DNA of 29,741 nucleotides, from positions 1 through 29,741 of IMG/VR virus record IMGVR_UViG_3300042861_000896; one strand, given 5' to 3'. Positions 17,313 through 25,615 of the stretch are shown here, piece after piece. Source of the stretch: a virus. The translations under genes and the position numbers were made by a program. Within the stretch, counting starts at the first letter, position 1; each line of letters begins with the position of its first letter. Under the pieces are notes generated by a model. That model saw only the letters and a list, made by a program, of their open reading frames with translations. It searched no databases and was not told the DNA's origin.

Positions 17313-17996
17313 TTAAATTGAACAAAGAGTAAATAAAGGATTAGTAATCCCATTATTGTTATCTGCTACTATTGATTGTGCACATATAGTTACCATAGTT
17401 CCACTATCTGGAATAATCAATTCTTGAAAAACACCTTCACAATTTATATAATCAACTACATGATATGTTCCTGGATTAAATATTGGAGGATAAACCTCTA
17501 CTGAATTACATAATGGAGGAGGAATAAAACTAGTAGTAGATGTAGTGGTAGGAGCAACTGTAGTAGTAGTAGATGTAGTGGTACTTGTTGATGTGCTAGT
17601 AGAAGTAGTTGTACTAGTAGATGTACTCGTAGAAGTACTAGTTGATGTGCTAGTACTAGTCGATGTACTACTAGAACTAGTAGTGGTTGTTGTAGGATCT
17701 GGAAGCTGATTAGCATTTCCAGTAAAATCACATATAGGACAACATATCTCTAACTGATTATATATATTTTCTATATCCTCTCCTATAATCATTAAATCTT
17801 CAGTGATGTTCATTACATCTTCTGTAAGTGTATCTACATTAGCTTGAGCAGTACATATAATAGCGTCAAACTTAGCAAGGATTGTATTTAATCCATCACA
17901 TGTATCCACATCTGTACAAGGAAGTGGAGTGCCATCATATGTGACAGCACTCGTTCCATGTATTGTTGTATTATTTACTTGAGAGCAATTTCCCAT
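17313..17996 (-). CDS. Modular virion fibre-like protein: coiled-coil anchor, ST linker, Cys module
   Basis: 227 residues. Residues 1-100 contain VTYDGTPLPCTDVDTCDGLN followed by a heptad-like stretch (about 35-83) rich in I, L, V, D and T, and CCPICD. The same layout opens the 636-residue protein (IVYDGPALSCTTAEPCDTLN...DVCCNV), so both share an N-terminal oligomerisation or attachment domain. Residues 101-157 are a Ser/Thr linker. The C-terminus is one small Cys module (LCNSVEVY...VDYINCEG...TICAQ). A trimeric, slender fibre is plausible from a short coiled coil plus stiff linker and small head, but no fold was verified. Confidence 0.6.
   Translation of the reverse strand: MGNCSQVNNTTIHGTSAVTYDGTPLPCTDVDTCDGLNTILAKFDAIICTAQANVDTLTEDVMNITEDLMIIGEDIENIYNQLEICCPICDFTGNANQLPDPTTTTTSSSSTSTSTSTSTSTSTSTSTSTTTSTSTSTSTTTSTTTTVAPTTTSTTSFIPPPLCNSVEVYPPIFNPGTYHVVDYINCEGVFQELIIPDSGTMVTICAQSIVADNNNGITNPLFTLCSI
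17526..17696 (-). repeat. Ser/Thr-coding minisatellite in the 227-residue gene
   Basis: About 170 bases of degenerate Ser/Thr codons, very similar in texture to the tract at 16318-16509 and able to recombine with it. Confidence 0.75.
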
Positions 17997-18014
17997 TTTT
18001 ATTGATTTTTAAAA

Positions 18015-19925
18015 TTAAATAGGTGCAACAGTTGTAGTGGTTGTTGTTGTAATTGCACAATCTCCTTTTACTGAACAATCTGAATATAGAATAGTGTATG
18101 TGCTATCTATAGAAGGTAAGTATATAGGTACATTGTTTTTATAATAAAACATTTGTATAGTTGGTATTGATGATACTTTAATACACCAACTTTCACTCTC
18201 TGCTACAGATGTATATGTACGATCTATCTCTGAATCATCACATCCACTATCTTTTGTAGTTCTTAAATAAACTGCCCCATTAGTTATACCAGGTGTAGTG
18301 TTTCCTGTAGCGTCATCTAAATCTGTTTGAGCTATAGTAACATTCATACATGTACAACTATAAGGATAAGCTGTTGTAGTGGTAGTAGTTGTAGGTACAC
18401 CTGTTGTAGTGGTGGTTGTACTTGAACTACTTGTAGAACTAGTAGTTGTAGTTGTTATATCACCACAATTTGTAATACTTACAATATATCCATCTACAAT
18501 TTCTGTTATTTCACAAGTCTCATGATCTGTAATGTAGAAACCATCAGCTAGTAAATCACAATTAGTTCCTGTTCCAGCGTAAACAAGTTGGCCAATAGCA
18601 AAAATAATACTTTGTCCAAATAGAGAAGTTTCAGCAGGTGCAAGTGGTAAACCATTTATATAAGCACATGCATTACATGCATCCGTTAATGAATCAGTAT
18701 AATTTACAACTCCTGAACCATCATCATACGAATTAAAATATTCTACAGTTATTAATCCTTCTGGTCTACATCCTGAATAAGGAGTAGTGGTTGATGTTGT
18801 AGTAGGTGCAATAGTTGTAGATGTAGAAGTTGTTGTGCTACTAGAACTAGTTGTAGTAGTTGTACCTCCACAATCTCCTTCTGAAGTAATAATTCCTAAA
18901 GAAATAGTAGGGAAAGTTTCTGAACAAAATAAATAAGGATTGTCAAAATCTCCAGCTGGTTGAGTTATTATTACGTGAGTATCACCTTCTCCACCACATT
19001 CATCCCATTCTATAGTCACTACAGTTTCTGGATCTATACCTGTAAGATTCCAACTATATTGTGTACAAGGAAATGCAGTGGTTGTTGTTGTAGTGGTAAC
19101 AGGACATTCTCCATCAATACAATTTGCTCCTATTGTAATAGTAACATTAGGACTACTAGCCTCTCCTTCAGATCCACAATAGCTTATAATCTCACCAGAA
19201 AGTATTTCAATTGGTCTACTATAACTACCATCACAATCTCTATAAGATATAATATGACTTACAAGACCTTCATTATTGAAAGTTAAACACTCACAAGGAC
19301 TTGCTGTTGTAGTAGTAGTGGTTGTAGGAACTATAGTAGTTGTTGTACTAGTTGTACCACAAGGACCGTTTGGTGTCACAATAACAGTTCCAGGAACAGT
19401 TAAAGGACTATCTGTTTCAACACAAATATTTGTTTCTCCTGGCAATAATACAATAGCTTCTGGTTCTCCTGTAATACAATCAGTAATGATTATAGCTACT
19501 GGATCTTCTCCTGTATTATCTAATGAGAAGCTTTCACAAAGAACTGGTGCAGCAGTGGTAGTACTAGTTGTAGTAACATTGCAACAAACATCTAATTGAT
19601 TGTTTATATTAATTATATCACCATTAATAGTTATTATCTGTGTAGTGATATTGTCAACCTGAACAGTTAATACATTAATCTGTGTTAATAGATTACATAT
19701 AATCTCATCAATCTTTTGTAATATCACATTAAGTGTATCACATGGTTCAGCAGTCGTACATGATAATGCAGGACCATCATAAACAATAGTGCTAGAAGCA
19801 GTTAAATTAGTACTACATGGATTGTCGTTACAACCACCATTAGTGATTGTAGAACTACATCCGCAAGGAGTATTTAAAACTACGTCTGTACAGCAAGGAT
19901 TTACTGGTAAATATGGATATGACAT
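18015..19925 (-). CDS. Large multi-module virion display protein with five modules and six Thr tracts
   Basis: 636 residues. Residues 1-117 are a Cys-rich anchor with a heptad-like segment (about 64-111), homologous to the N-terminus of the 227-residue protein. Then come modules separated by Thr/Ser tracts at 118-126, 191-208, 277-284, 355-382 and 491-518: small Cys modules at 129-190, 211-276 and 287-354 (for example CECLTF...SYRDCDG...YCG); a larger module at 386-490 (ACNACAYIN...GFYITDHE...GYIVSITNC), closely like the one in the nozzle protein; and a unique module at 523-625 with EIDRTYTSVAES. It ends in a Thr tail (TTTTTTTVAPI). It follows the tail-collar protein by 12 bases. An elongated surface fibre or decoration is the likely role. 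Confidence 0.6.
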   Translation of the reverse strand: MSYPYLPVNPCCTDVVLNTPCGCSSTITNGGCNDNPCSTNLTASSTIVYDGPALSCTTAEPCDTLNVILQKIDEIICNLLTQINVLTVQVDNITTQIITINGDIININNQLDVCCNVTTTSTTTAAPVLCESFSLDNTGEDPVAIIITDCITGEPEAIVLLPGETNICVETDSPLTVPGTVIVTPNGPCGTTSTTTTIVPTTTTTTTASPCECLTFNNEGLVSHIISYRDCDGSYSRPIEILSGEIISYCGSEGEASSPNVTITIGANCIDGECPVTTTTTTTAFPCTQYSWNLTGIDPETVVTIEWDECGGEGDTHVIITQPAGDFDNPYLFCSETFPTISLGIITSEGDCGGTTTTTSSSSTTTSTSTTIAPTTTSTTTPYSGCRPEGLITVEYFNSYDDGSGVVNYTDSLTDACNACAYINGLPLAPAETSLFGQSIIFAIGQLVYAGTGTNCDLLADGFYITDHETCEITEIVDGYIVSITNCGDITTTTTSSTSSSSTTTTTTGVPTTTTTTTAYPYSCTCMNVTIAQTDLDDATGNTTPGITNGAVYLRTTKDSGCDDSEIDRTYTSVAESESWCIKVSSIPTIQMFYYKNNVPIYLPSIDSTYTILYSDCSVKGDCAITTTTTTTVAPI

Positions 19926-19937
19926 GTTGTTGATTTA

Positions 19938-21050
19938 TTAAGGTCTGTATTGAATATAGTAACAACCTAATCCAGGTTGAAAGTTTGGATGTGATTCTCC
20001 TCCTCCTTGTGATGCTATTGTGAATGTTGTAGCTGCTGTTAATGTAACATTCTCAGCAAGTAAAGGTCCACCTGCATTAACTACTGTAACAAATCCATCA
20101 GATCCATTAGGTGTACGTGTAAATGAAGTTGATGTAAATCCTGGATTATTAGGAGTTATAGTATGTGTATGTGGATTAGGAGATATAGCAGTAGTAGCTG
20201 TACTACCAGGGTGAGCATGTGCAGGCATTTGTCCCACTGTTAATGTAACACCATTTGTACCTAATGGAACATTTAATGTGTAATTAGGATTACCAAGTGC
20301 TGGATCAACTTGAGGAGAATATGCACTACCACCAGGAACAGCTGTAACACCTACAGGAACTCTACCTCTTAAATCAGGAGTTCCATTTATTCCATTACAT
20401 AGATATATATTTACCCAATCACCAAGTCCTACTCCTGTACTAGAGAAATTACTCAATGGTCCAAAATATGGAACAACAGAATAAGGAACCATTCTATTAC
20501 TAATTAAATCATTAGTAGATGAATGTGTAGCTAAATAGTTAGCAATATAATTGTCTAACTCAACTCCATTACTTGAATAATTTGTTTGAAGATCTAGAGA
20601 AAGAGCTACTAAATTAACTTCTACTTGACATAACTTATTTATAACAGCTTGTACAATAGCATGTGTATCTGAAGATGATGTAACACCTGTCAAACACCCA
20701 ATTGAATAATCAGCATTTAATGTAGCAAGTGTAGCATCAATAGCATCTACTTGTTCTTGAAGATCACAAGCAGCTTCTATTAAAGCTTTTGATATATCTA
20801 CAATAGATAAGTCTTTACATGTAGGAAGATATTTATTTACAAGTTCACATACATCTATACCAGCTAGATCAATCTTCACTCCTGTACCATCTAATGTAGA
20901 TGTAAGGAATGTAATTAATGCTTGTTCTACAAAAGATAAGGAATCACCTGTTTGGATTCCTAGGACAGGAACATCTATTCCTGTATATTTAACACATCTG
21001 TCAGAGACAATCTCTGTACATCCGTTATAACAATTTGAGCAATTAGACAT
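19938..21050 (-). CDS. Phage tail-collar domain protein (receptor-binding candidate)
   Basis: 370 residues. The N-terminus is Cys-rich (MSNCSNCYNGCTE) followed by a helical segment (about 83-170) likely to trimerise. The C-terminal half is a typical tail-collar/'microcystin-dependent protein' domain: GDWVNIYLCNGINGTPDLRG at 211-230, RVPVG, QMPAHAH at 274-280, an HTHTI segment at 294-298, and HPNFQPGLGCYYIQYRP at the extreme C-terminus. In T4-like fibres, HxH pairs of this sort hold metal ions along the shaft, so metal-stabilised trimers are plausible. The rest of the neighbourhood is display proteins, so this is the best candidate for a classical receptor-contact fibre tip. Confidence 0.8.
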   Translation of the reverse strand: MSNCSNCYNGCTEIVSDRCVKYTGIDVPVLGIQTGDSLSFVEQALITFLTSTLDGTGVKIDLAGIDVCELVNKYLPTCKDLSIVDISKALIEAACDLQEQVDAIDATLATLNADYSIGCLTGVTSSSDTHAIVQAVINKLCQVEVNLVALSLDLQTNYSSNGVELDNYIANYLATHSSTNDLISNRMVPYSVVPYFGPLSNFSSTGVGLGDWVNIYLCNGINGTPDLRGRVPVGVTAVPGGSAYSPQVDPALGNPNYTLNVPLGTNGVTLTVGQMPAHAHPGSTATTAISPNPHTHTITPNNPGFTSTSFTRTPNGSDGFVTVVNAGGPLLAENVTLTAATTFTIASQGGGESHPNFQPGLGCYYIQYRP

Positions 21051-21071
21051 ATTATTTTATTTTTAAAAGAT

Positions 21072-21899
21072 TTAACAAGTTGGAAAAGATATAATAACAC
21101 CATTTGTTACACGAACTACTTGCCATGATCCTGGTGTTCCAGGAATATTAATTGCAAACCATCCATCAGCAGTAGCTCTAAAACAACCTGCTTCTTGTAT
21201 AAATAGTTGAGAGCCTATTGTAGGATTTGGAGTGTCCCACCAAGCTATTGTTACCCCATTAACAAAACATGTACCAGCATTTAAACAACTTACTGCTGCA
21301 CATGCTGTAGGTAAAGAAACTGTAAAATTAGAACCACCACCAGTATTTAGATTTTGACCTAAATTAATATTATAAGGATGAAATGGTGAACAAGTTGTTG
21401 TTGTTGTTGTAGTTGGTCCTGAAGTGGTAGTACTTGTTGTAGTAGAAGTTGAAGAACTGGTACTAGTAGTTGTACTAGTAGAACTAGAGCTAGTAGTTGT
21501 GCTTGTAGAACTAGAACTAGTAGTTGTTGTACTAGGTGCAATTGTACTTGTACTAGTAGTTGTAGGATTTGGTACAATTGTAATATCACAAGGATCCTCT
21601 AAACAACGTTCTGGTTCATTACACTTACTAACACATCCTACTGTTAAACGTATCACTCTACTAGCAATCATCTGAACAGAGTACTCATGTACGTAATTAG
21701 GATTACAATACTTATGAGTTAGTATTCTTCTGTATGTTATTAGCTGAAGAATTTCACCAGCAGGTATAGGTTTGTTCAACATATATGAAATATTGTTGTA
21801 CAAATTATTACCAAGCTCTGCTAACTTGCAATCTATTTTTTTAAGTAAAGAAGGAATGTTAGCACATTCTGGGCAATTTGTTAGTCTTGGTGATAACAT
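21072..21899 (-). CDS. Conserved structural anchor with Ser/Thr linker and C-terminal display domain
   Basis: 275 residues. Residues 1-110 have CPECANIPSLLKKIDCKLAE and LGNNLYNNISYMLN, then Cys-rich CVSKCNEPERCLEDPC; I recognise this as a conserved small structural domain of crAss-like phages that normally stands alone. Here it is extended by a Ser/Thr linker (112-169) and a C-terminal module of about 105 residues with SLPTACAAVSCLNAG, ATADGWFAI and VTNGVIISFPTC, related to the C-terminal module of the 361-residue protein and to those in the 636- and 1798-residue proteins. The design suggests a virion-bound foot that presents a surface module. Linker DNA at 21393-21566 is repetitive. Confidence 0.6.
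   Translation of the reverse strand: MLSPRLTNCPECANIPSLLKKIDCKLAELGNNLYNNISYMLNKPIPAGEILQLITYRRILTHKYCNPNYVHEYSVQMIASRVIRLTVGCVSKCNEPERCLEDPCDITIVPNPTTTSTSTIAPSTTTTSSSSTSTTTSSSSTSTTTSTSSSTSTTTSTTTSGPTTTTTTTCSPFHPYNINLGQNLNTGGGSNFTVSLPTACAAVSCLNAGTCFVNGVTIAWWDTPNPTIGSQLFIQEAGCFRATADGWFAINIPGTPGSWQVVRVTNGVIISFPTC
21393..21566 (-). repeat. Ser/Thr-coding minisatellite in the 275-residue gene
   Basis: Degenerate Thr/Ser codon tract of about 170 bases, with a locally repeated TAGTTGTACTAGTAGAACTA-like unit on the plus strand encoding alternating SSSSTSTTT blocks. Confidence 0.75.
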
Positions 21900-21903
21900 A
21901 ATA

Positions 21904-21999
21904 TTATTTATTTACTTTAGAAGCGCAGTTGCCACATAGTCCATCTCTCAATTGACATCCACACCCCACATTAGCTCCACATGAATTACATTGTGCCAT
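21904..21999 (-). CDS. 31-residue Cys-rich microprotein, zinc-knuckle-like
   Basis: ATG at 21999 lies two bases after the TAA of the 187-residue gene; the frame ends in TAA at 21904, four bases before the 275-residue gene. The peptide starts MAQCNSCGANVGCGCQL and ends CGNCASKVNK: C4-x2-C7, C13-x-C15 and C22-x2-C25, six Cys in 31 residues. That spacing suits a single zinc site or a disulfide-knotted peptide. It exactly fills the gap between two structural genes, has the same kind of A/T leader and TAA stop, and so is very likely translated. Its function is unknown; a small cementing or folding factor for the Cys-rich neighbours is one guess. Confidence 0.6.
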   Translation of the reverse strand: MAQCNSCGANVGCGCQLRDGLCGNCASKVNK

Positions 22000-22001
22000 A
22001 A

Positions 22002-22565
22002 TTAATAAAAGTTTATTAAGTAGTTGTTACCTGAACAACCACAGTTGGTTCTTAAAAAGTGATTTAACATATTATCTGCTTGAGCATATAATGTGTTTGA
22101 TTCGTATTCTGCACAGTTGTTAGCTGCTGCAATCGCTCCTTGAATAAAGAAGTTGATTGTGTTTAATTGCACACTAGATTGTGTTTTAAGTGCTCTATCA
22201 CACTCCATCATATTTAATTGTAAAAACGCATTGTCAAACTTCTCTTGAAGTCTGTCAACACGTAGTATTGTTTTCTCTACATAGTTTGCGTATGCAGGAG
22301 CAACTGAGTATCTTAGTCTATACACTCCATCAGGAAGAGGTTGATTACAACCCACTTCTGTTATCCCTAAATTAGATGATGTAAATACATTGGTTTCATT
22401 AGGAACAAAAGGTAATATCTTGGTTCCAAATCCTGGTATTTCAATCTCAATAGATGGTGCAGAAACCACTGGAGGATTGGTAGGATATACAGATGCGTCT
22501 GTAACACCAAGTGTAAGTACACTATAAGTAGGAACTACTAATATATCTAATTGTAAGTTTGCCAT
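22002..22565 (-). CDS. Conserved virion structural protein with beta N-domain and helical Cys C-domain
   Basis: 187 residues. Residues 1-105 look like an immunoglobulin-like beta domain (LQLDILVVPTYSVLTLGVTD, LPDGVYRLRYSVAPAYANYV). Residues 105-187 are helical (RVDRLQEKFDNAFLQLNMME) and end with NCGCSGNNYLINFY. From memory, proteins of this two-part layout lie between capsid and tail genes in crAss-like phages, with no firm role known to me. There is no Thr linker. It follows an 88-base gap containing a long hairpin, so it may be transcribed or processed separately from the gene before it. Confidence 0.55.
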   Translation of the reverse strand: MANLQLDILVVPTYSVLTLGVTDASVYPTNPPVVSAPSIEIEIPGFGTKILPFVPNETNVFTSSNLGITEVGCNQPLPDGVYRLRYSVAPAYANYVEKTILRVDRLQEKFDNAFLQLNMMECDRALKTQSSVQLNTINFFIQGAIAAANNCAEYESNTLYAQADNMLNHFLRTNCGCSGNNYLINFY

Positions 22566-22582
22566 GTTGTTTTTAAATAAAT

Positions 22583-22621
22583 ATGCCAGAGGAATATGAG
22601 TTATCCTCTTTCCCCTGGCAT
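22583..22621 (-). other. Two-part hairpin behind the 389-residue gene
   Basis: ATGCCAG (22583-22589) pairs with CTGGCAT (22615-22621), and AGAGGA (22588-22593) can pair with TCCTCT (22604-22609) inside. On the minus strand the hairpin is followed by ATTTATTT, a weak U-tract. It may act as a partial terminator or an mRNA 3'-end stabiliser. Confidence 0.4.
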
Positions 22622-22653
22622 AGGTTATTATTAATTTTTACTCTTCTTTATTC

Positions 22654-23823
22654 TTAAGGAATGTTTGTAGAAGTAGTAGTTGTTGTTGATGCAGGAGCAC
22701 TAGAAGTAGTTGTTGTAGTTGTGATACAAGGAATTCCTTGATCTACTACAGCACCTAAACCAGCAACTAAAATTGCTTCAAATGCAGAAGTTAAGTTACT
22801 TCCTCCATTAGGAACAGCAAGAATCACAGTAGAGTCTTCCATGATGTAATCACCCCATTGGTACTCAGATTTGTTATACTCGTTGAATTTAATGTAGAAC
22901 GTGTTGTAAGTTTCACCATCAGATACCCAAGATTCGAAGTTCTCGTTGTATCCATTCATTCTGTATAAGTGTTTCAAGTAACCTGCTTGGTAGCTGTAGA
23001 AGTTTTTCTCTAATTGAGCAATCTCTGCAGATGTACCAGTAGGATAAGAAGCACGTTGAGTGATGATAGGAGTAGCAACCTCATTACAAACATCAGCAAC
23101 GATAAAGTCAGCAGTAGTAGCTGGACCAGCATATACAAATGTTCTGAAAGATAGTCTATCATATTCAAATGGGAACGCTGCGATATCACAAGGTTGACCA
23201 TATTTAGTTAATGGTTTTCCTGTAATACGTAAGATTGTACCACCTACATTTTCAAATGTAAAGAATGTGTTGAAACTAATGTTATCAGGGTTGTTACCTG
23301 GAGCTTGTTGTCTCAATTTAGCAATCAATAAGTCGATGATAGTGTTATCACTTACATCAGCACATGGATTGTCATCACAGTTACAACATGGAGCTTGAAT
23401 AGTTACTGAACGAGTGAAACCATTGAAATACAATGTATCAATGTAAGAAGAGTGAGCACGTAAAGTTAACGTGATGCTTTCTCCACATTGTACAGTGAAA
23501 TTAGTTACATCAGTAATTTGGTTAGCAGCAGTTGGACAAGCAGAAACTTTGTACCATTCTGTTACGTTTGAATTACAACCAGATCCAGAAGGACATCCTT
23601 TGATCTTGTCAGATCTTTTAGAGCCTTGTAAATAAGTGTTTATTCTACCTTGAGCTATGTAGAAATAAGGAGAAGCAGCAATATTTGCAGCAGTAGCTAC
23701 AGAATAATCGCTTTTAAAAATTCCCACATCACCTTGAGCAAGGTTTTGTGTTGAGCCAGAGCTAGGGACAGCAGTTTGCCCTACTGGAACCACGAATAAC
23801 GTGGTTAATGAAAAATCAGCCAT
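22654..23823 (-). CDS. Abundant-type virion structural protein with C-terminal Thr tail
   Basis: 389 residues. The N-terminus (FSLTTLFVVPVGQTAVPSSG, about 3-22) opens a beta-rich domain; Cys clusters follow (CPSGSGCNSN and APCCNCDDNPC). The middle has DNTIIDLLIAKLRQQ and FFTFENVGGTILRITGKPLT, and the C-terminal domain has FYSYQAGYLKHLYRM and YNEYNKSEYQWGDYIMED-like aromatic strands. The last 23 residues are a Thr/Ser tail (ITTTTTTSSAPASTTTTT) with no module after it. It follows the capsid cluster and is separated from the next gene by a hairpin. A head-surface auxiliary or decoration protein is a reasonable guess; a tail role cannot be excluded. Confidence 0.5.
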   Translation of the reverse strand: MADFSLTTLFVVPVGQTAVPSSGSTQNLAQGDVGIFKSDYSVATAANIAASPYFYIAQGRINTYLQGSKRSDKIKGCPSGSGCNSNVTEWYKVSACPTAANQITDVTNFTVQCGESITLTLRAHSSYIDTLYFNGFTRSVTIQAPCCNCDDNPCADVSDNTIIDLLIAKLRQQAPGNNPDNISFNTFFTFENVGGTILRITGKPLTKYGQPCDIAAFPFEYDRLSFRTFVYAGPATTADFIVADVCNEVATPIITQRASYPTGTSAEIAQLEKNFYSYQAGYLKHLYRMNGYNENFESWVSDGETYNTFYIKFNEYNKSEYQWGDYIMEDSTVILAVPNGGSNLTSAFEAILVAGLGAVVDQGIPCITTTTTTSSAPASTTTTTSTNIP

Positions 23824-23851
23824 TTTTAATTTATTTAAATGTTAATAAAGT

Positions 23852-24583
23852 TTATTCGTTTGTTTGTATTCTGAACTGAGCACTTTGTACTGCTGCAGCA
23901 TTTTCAGTATACATTGCTAGATTTTGTACTGTCAAGTCTAACAGTTCATCCTCTAAATATAATTCAAGTTCACAATCTTGATCAAATGATGGAGTTCCAT
24001 CTAACATTATATATCCTGTTTTGTTTATATACACTGGATATCTCATGTACATCATGTAAACTTTAGTTGGTGTAAATGTACCATCTGTAAAGTAACTTAT
24101 TTCATCTGATGACAAAGAGTTGAATGTTTCTTGGTATTCAAAACTTGGTCTATAATGATCATTGTTTAATATAAACTGAAGATCACCATGTTTAGCAAGA
24201 TCTCGATTAATCCAAATCTTTCTATCTTTACATCTACCTTTATCTGCCAACAAATATGAATCTATGTAGAACATATATTGTGGCTTAAGCTCATGTACAT
24301 ATGTACACCATTGATTCAATTCAACATTCTTTAACGTAAGATCTAAAGGCTGATGATTGTAATTCATTATAAGACTTTGTAAGTCTTCATAACGTTTCTT
24401 AAATGAATCTTGACCTAACTGACTAGCAGTACTAATACCATCAATCTTTTGCTTTATCAACTTGATCTGAGCCTCATTAAGAGCTAATATCTTGTCTTCT
24501 AACTGAATTTGTTGATGTGCATTAGTTGATAGTTTATTTAGTTTTTGATCAATCTTGTATAATAAACTATCTACTGGTATCAT
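23852..24583 (-). CDS. Conserved crAss-like structural protein with N-terminal coiled coil
   Basis: 243 residues. About residues 1-75 are helical and heptad-like (LYKIDQKLNKLSTNAHQQ, IKLIKQKIDG). The rest is mixed, with ELKPQYMFYIDSYLLADKG and DRKIWINRDLAKHGDLQF, then YFTDGTFTPTKVYMMYMRYP, a strand-rich region likely to be an adaptor or neck fold. It lies 27 bases after the capsid-proximal 322-residue gene. I remember homologues in the same place in crAss-like phages, without an assigned function. Cys and Thr are unremarkable here, unlike the downstream display genes. Confidence 0.5.
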   Translation of the reverse strand: MIPVDSLLYKIDQKLNKLSTNAHQQIQLEDKILALNEAQIKLIKQKIDGISTASQLGQDSFKKRYEDLQSLIMNYNHQPLDLTLKNVELNQWCTYVHELKPQYMFYIDSYLLADKGRCKDRKIWINRDLAKHGDLQFILNNDHYRPSFEYQETFNSLSSDEISYFTDGTFTPTKVYMMYMRYPVYINKTGYIMLDGTPSFDQDCELELYLEDELLDLTVQNLAMYTENAAAVQSAQFRIQTNE

Positions 24584-24610
24584 ATTCTTTTATATTTTTA
24601 AACTAGCCCC

Positions 24611-25579
24611 TTATACAGAAGCTAGTTTTTTAGTTTTCAATTTGCCTTCTAATGTTAGTAACTCATCTTGGTTATCATCATCAGCTAGGAATTTAATTAA
24701 ATCTTCTTCATCTTTAGCTATTTCATATTCACCTTCATAAACCTTGCCATTTGGCTTGATTCTATAAACTGAATGTGCTACAGCTTGTTTTACTAAATCT
24801 TTAATATGGAGTAAACTTTCTTTCATGTCAGCAAATCTATTGAACACTTCAACTGGACTCAATCCTGAATACTTACCATTCTTGAATTCTGTTTGTTTCA
24901 ATACATTATCTACTAAGTTGTATACCACTTCTTCTTTTGAATCTTCTGATACTGGAAGTCCTAAAAGTCTTGCAACTTTACGTTTCTTCTCAGGAGTCAT
25001 TGAATCAAACTTAACAATCGCTTTGTTAATCAATTGTTTTTTCTTGAAGATCACTGCATTTTCTATCTCATCATCTACCACATAAAACTGTGTATCTGCT
25101 GGATATTCTCCTCTTTCCCATGCTTGGTAAGAAGATGCAATTGTTGGATGTACTCTCAACCATGAAAAGGCTATTTCTTGGAAAGCATTTGATAAATCAA
25201 AATAGTTATCACCATCTAACAGTTTAACTGCTTGTACGTGTGTTTGATCATCTGGAGATAATGACAATCCATAGTTCCAGAATTTAGAACGTGGTCCTAA
25301 ATCAATATCACCTATTTCATTTTCAAGTCTTGTTTTAAGAGCAGTTACTCTTTCGATTTCAAGTTCTCTTTCAGTTGGATCTTGAATTCTTTTGATGTAA
25401 GTAGCATCTGGATCTAATCCTGTTCTATACTTTCCATCCAATTCTTTATAAGGATATTTAAATACTCCTGTTCCAGGAATTCTTGTAAATCCTTTCTGTG
25501 ATAATCCACTATCCATAGTTTGTAATTGAGAATTGTTATATTCTCTCTTAATAGTAGAAATTTTGCCTGTTTTACCCAT
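24611..25579 (-). CDS. Conserved capsid-neighbour structural protein, crAss-like
   Basis: 322 residues starting MGKTGKISTIKREYNNSQLQ. Features are GFTRIPGTGVFKYPYKELDG with a following GLDPDATYIKR, a charged helix (ERELEIERVTALKTRLENE), then PDDQTHVQAVKLLDGDNYF and FSWLRVHPTIASSYQAWERG, and a Lys/Glu-rich helical C-terminal region with an acidic patch (AKDEEDLIKFLADDDNQDE). In crAss-like genomes the gene immediately after the major capsid gene encodes a conserved virion protein of about this size; I assign it on that basis. The leader is A/T-rich, after the structured element. Confidence 0.55.
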   Translation of the reverse strand: MGKTGKISTIKREYNNSQLQTMDSGLSQKGFTRIPGTGVFKYPYKELDGKYRTGLDPDATYIKRIQDPTERELEIERVTALKTRLENEIGDIDLGPRSKFWNYGLSLSPDDQTHVQAVKLLDGDNYFDLSNAFQEIAFSWLRVHPTIASSYQAWERGEYPADTQFYVVDDEIENAVIFKKKQLINKAIVKFDSMTPEKKRKVARLLGLPVSEDSKEEVVYNLVDNVLKQTEFKNGKYSGLSPVEVFNRFADMKESLLHIKDLVKQAVAHSVYRIKPNGKVYEGEYEIAKDEEDLIKFLADDDNQDELLTLEGKLKTKKLASV

Positions 25580-25615
25580 AATGTAGTTATTTAATAATGT
25601 TTGGTTTAATTAGTA

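Noticed and set aside
15649-21899. Diversity-generating retroelement as the source of display variation
   Set aside because: No reverse transcriptase and no template/variable repeat pair seen in the window; variation here looks modular rather than adenine-directed. It could exist outside the window.
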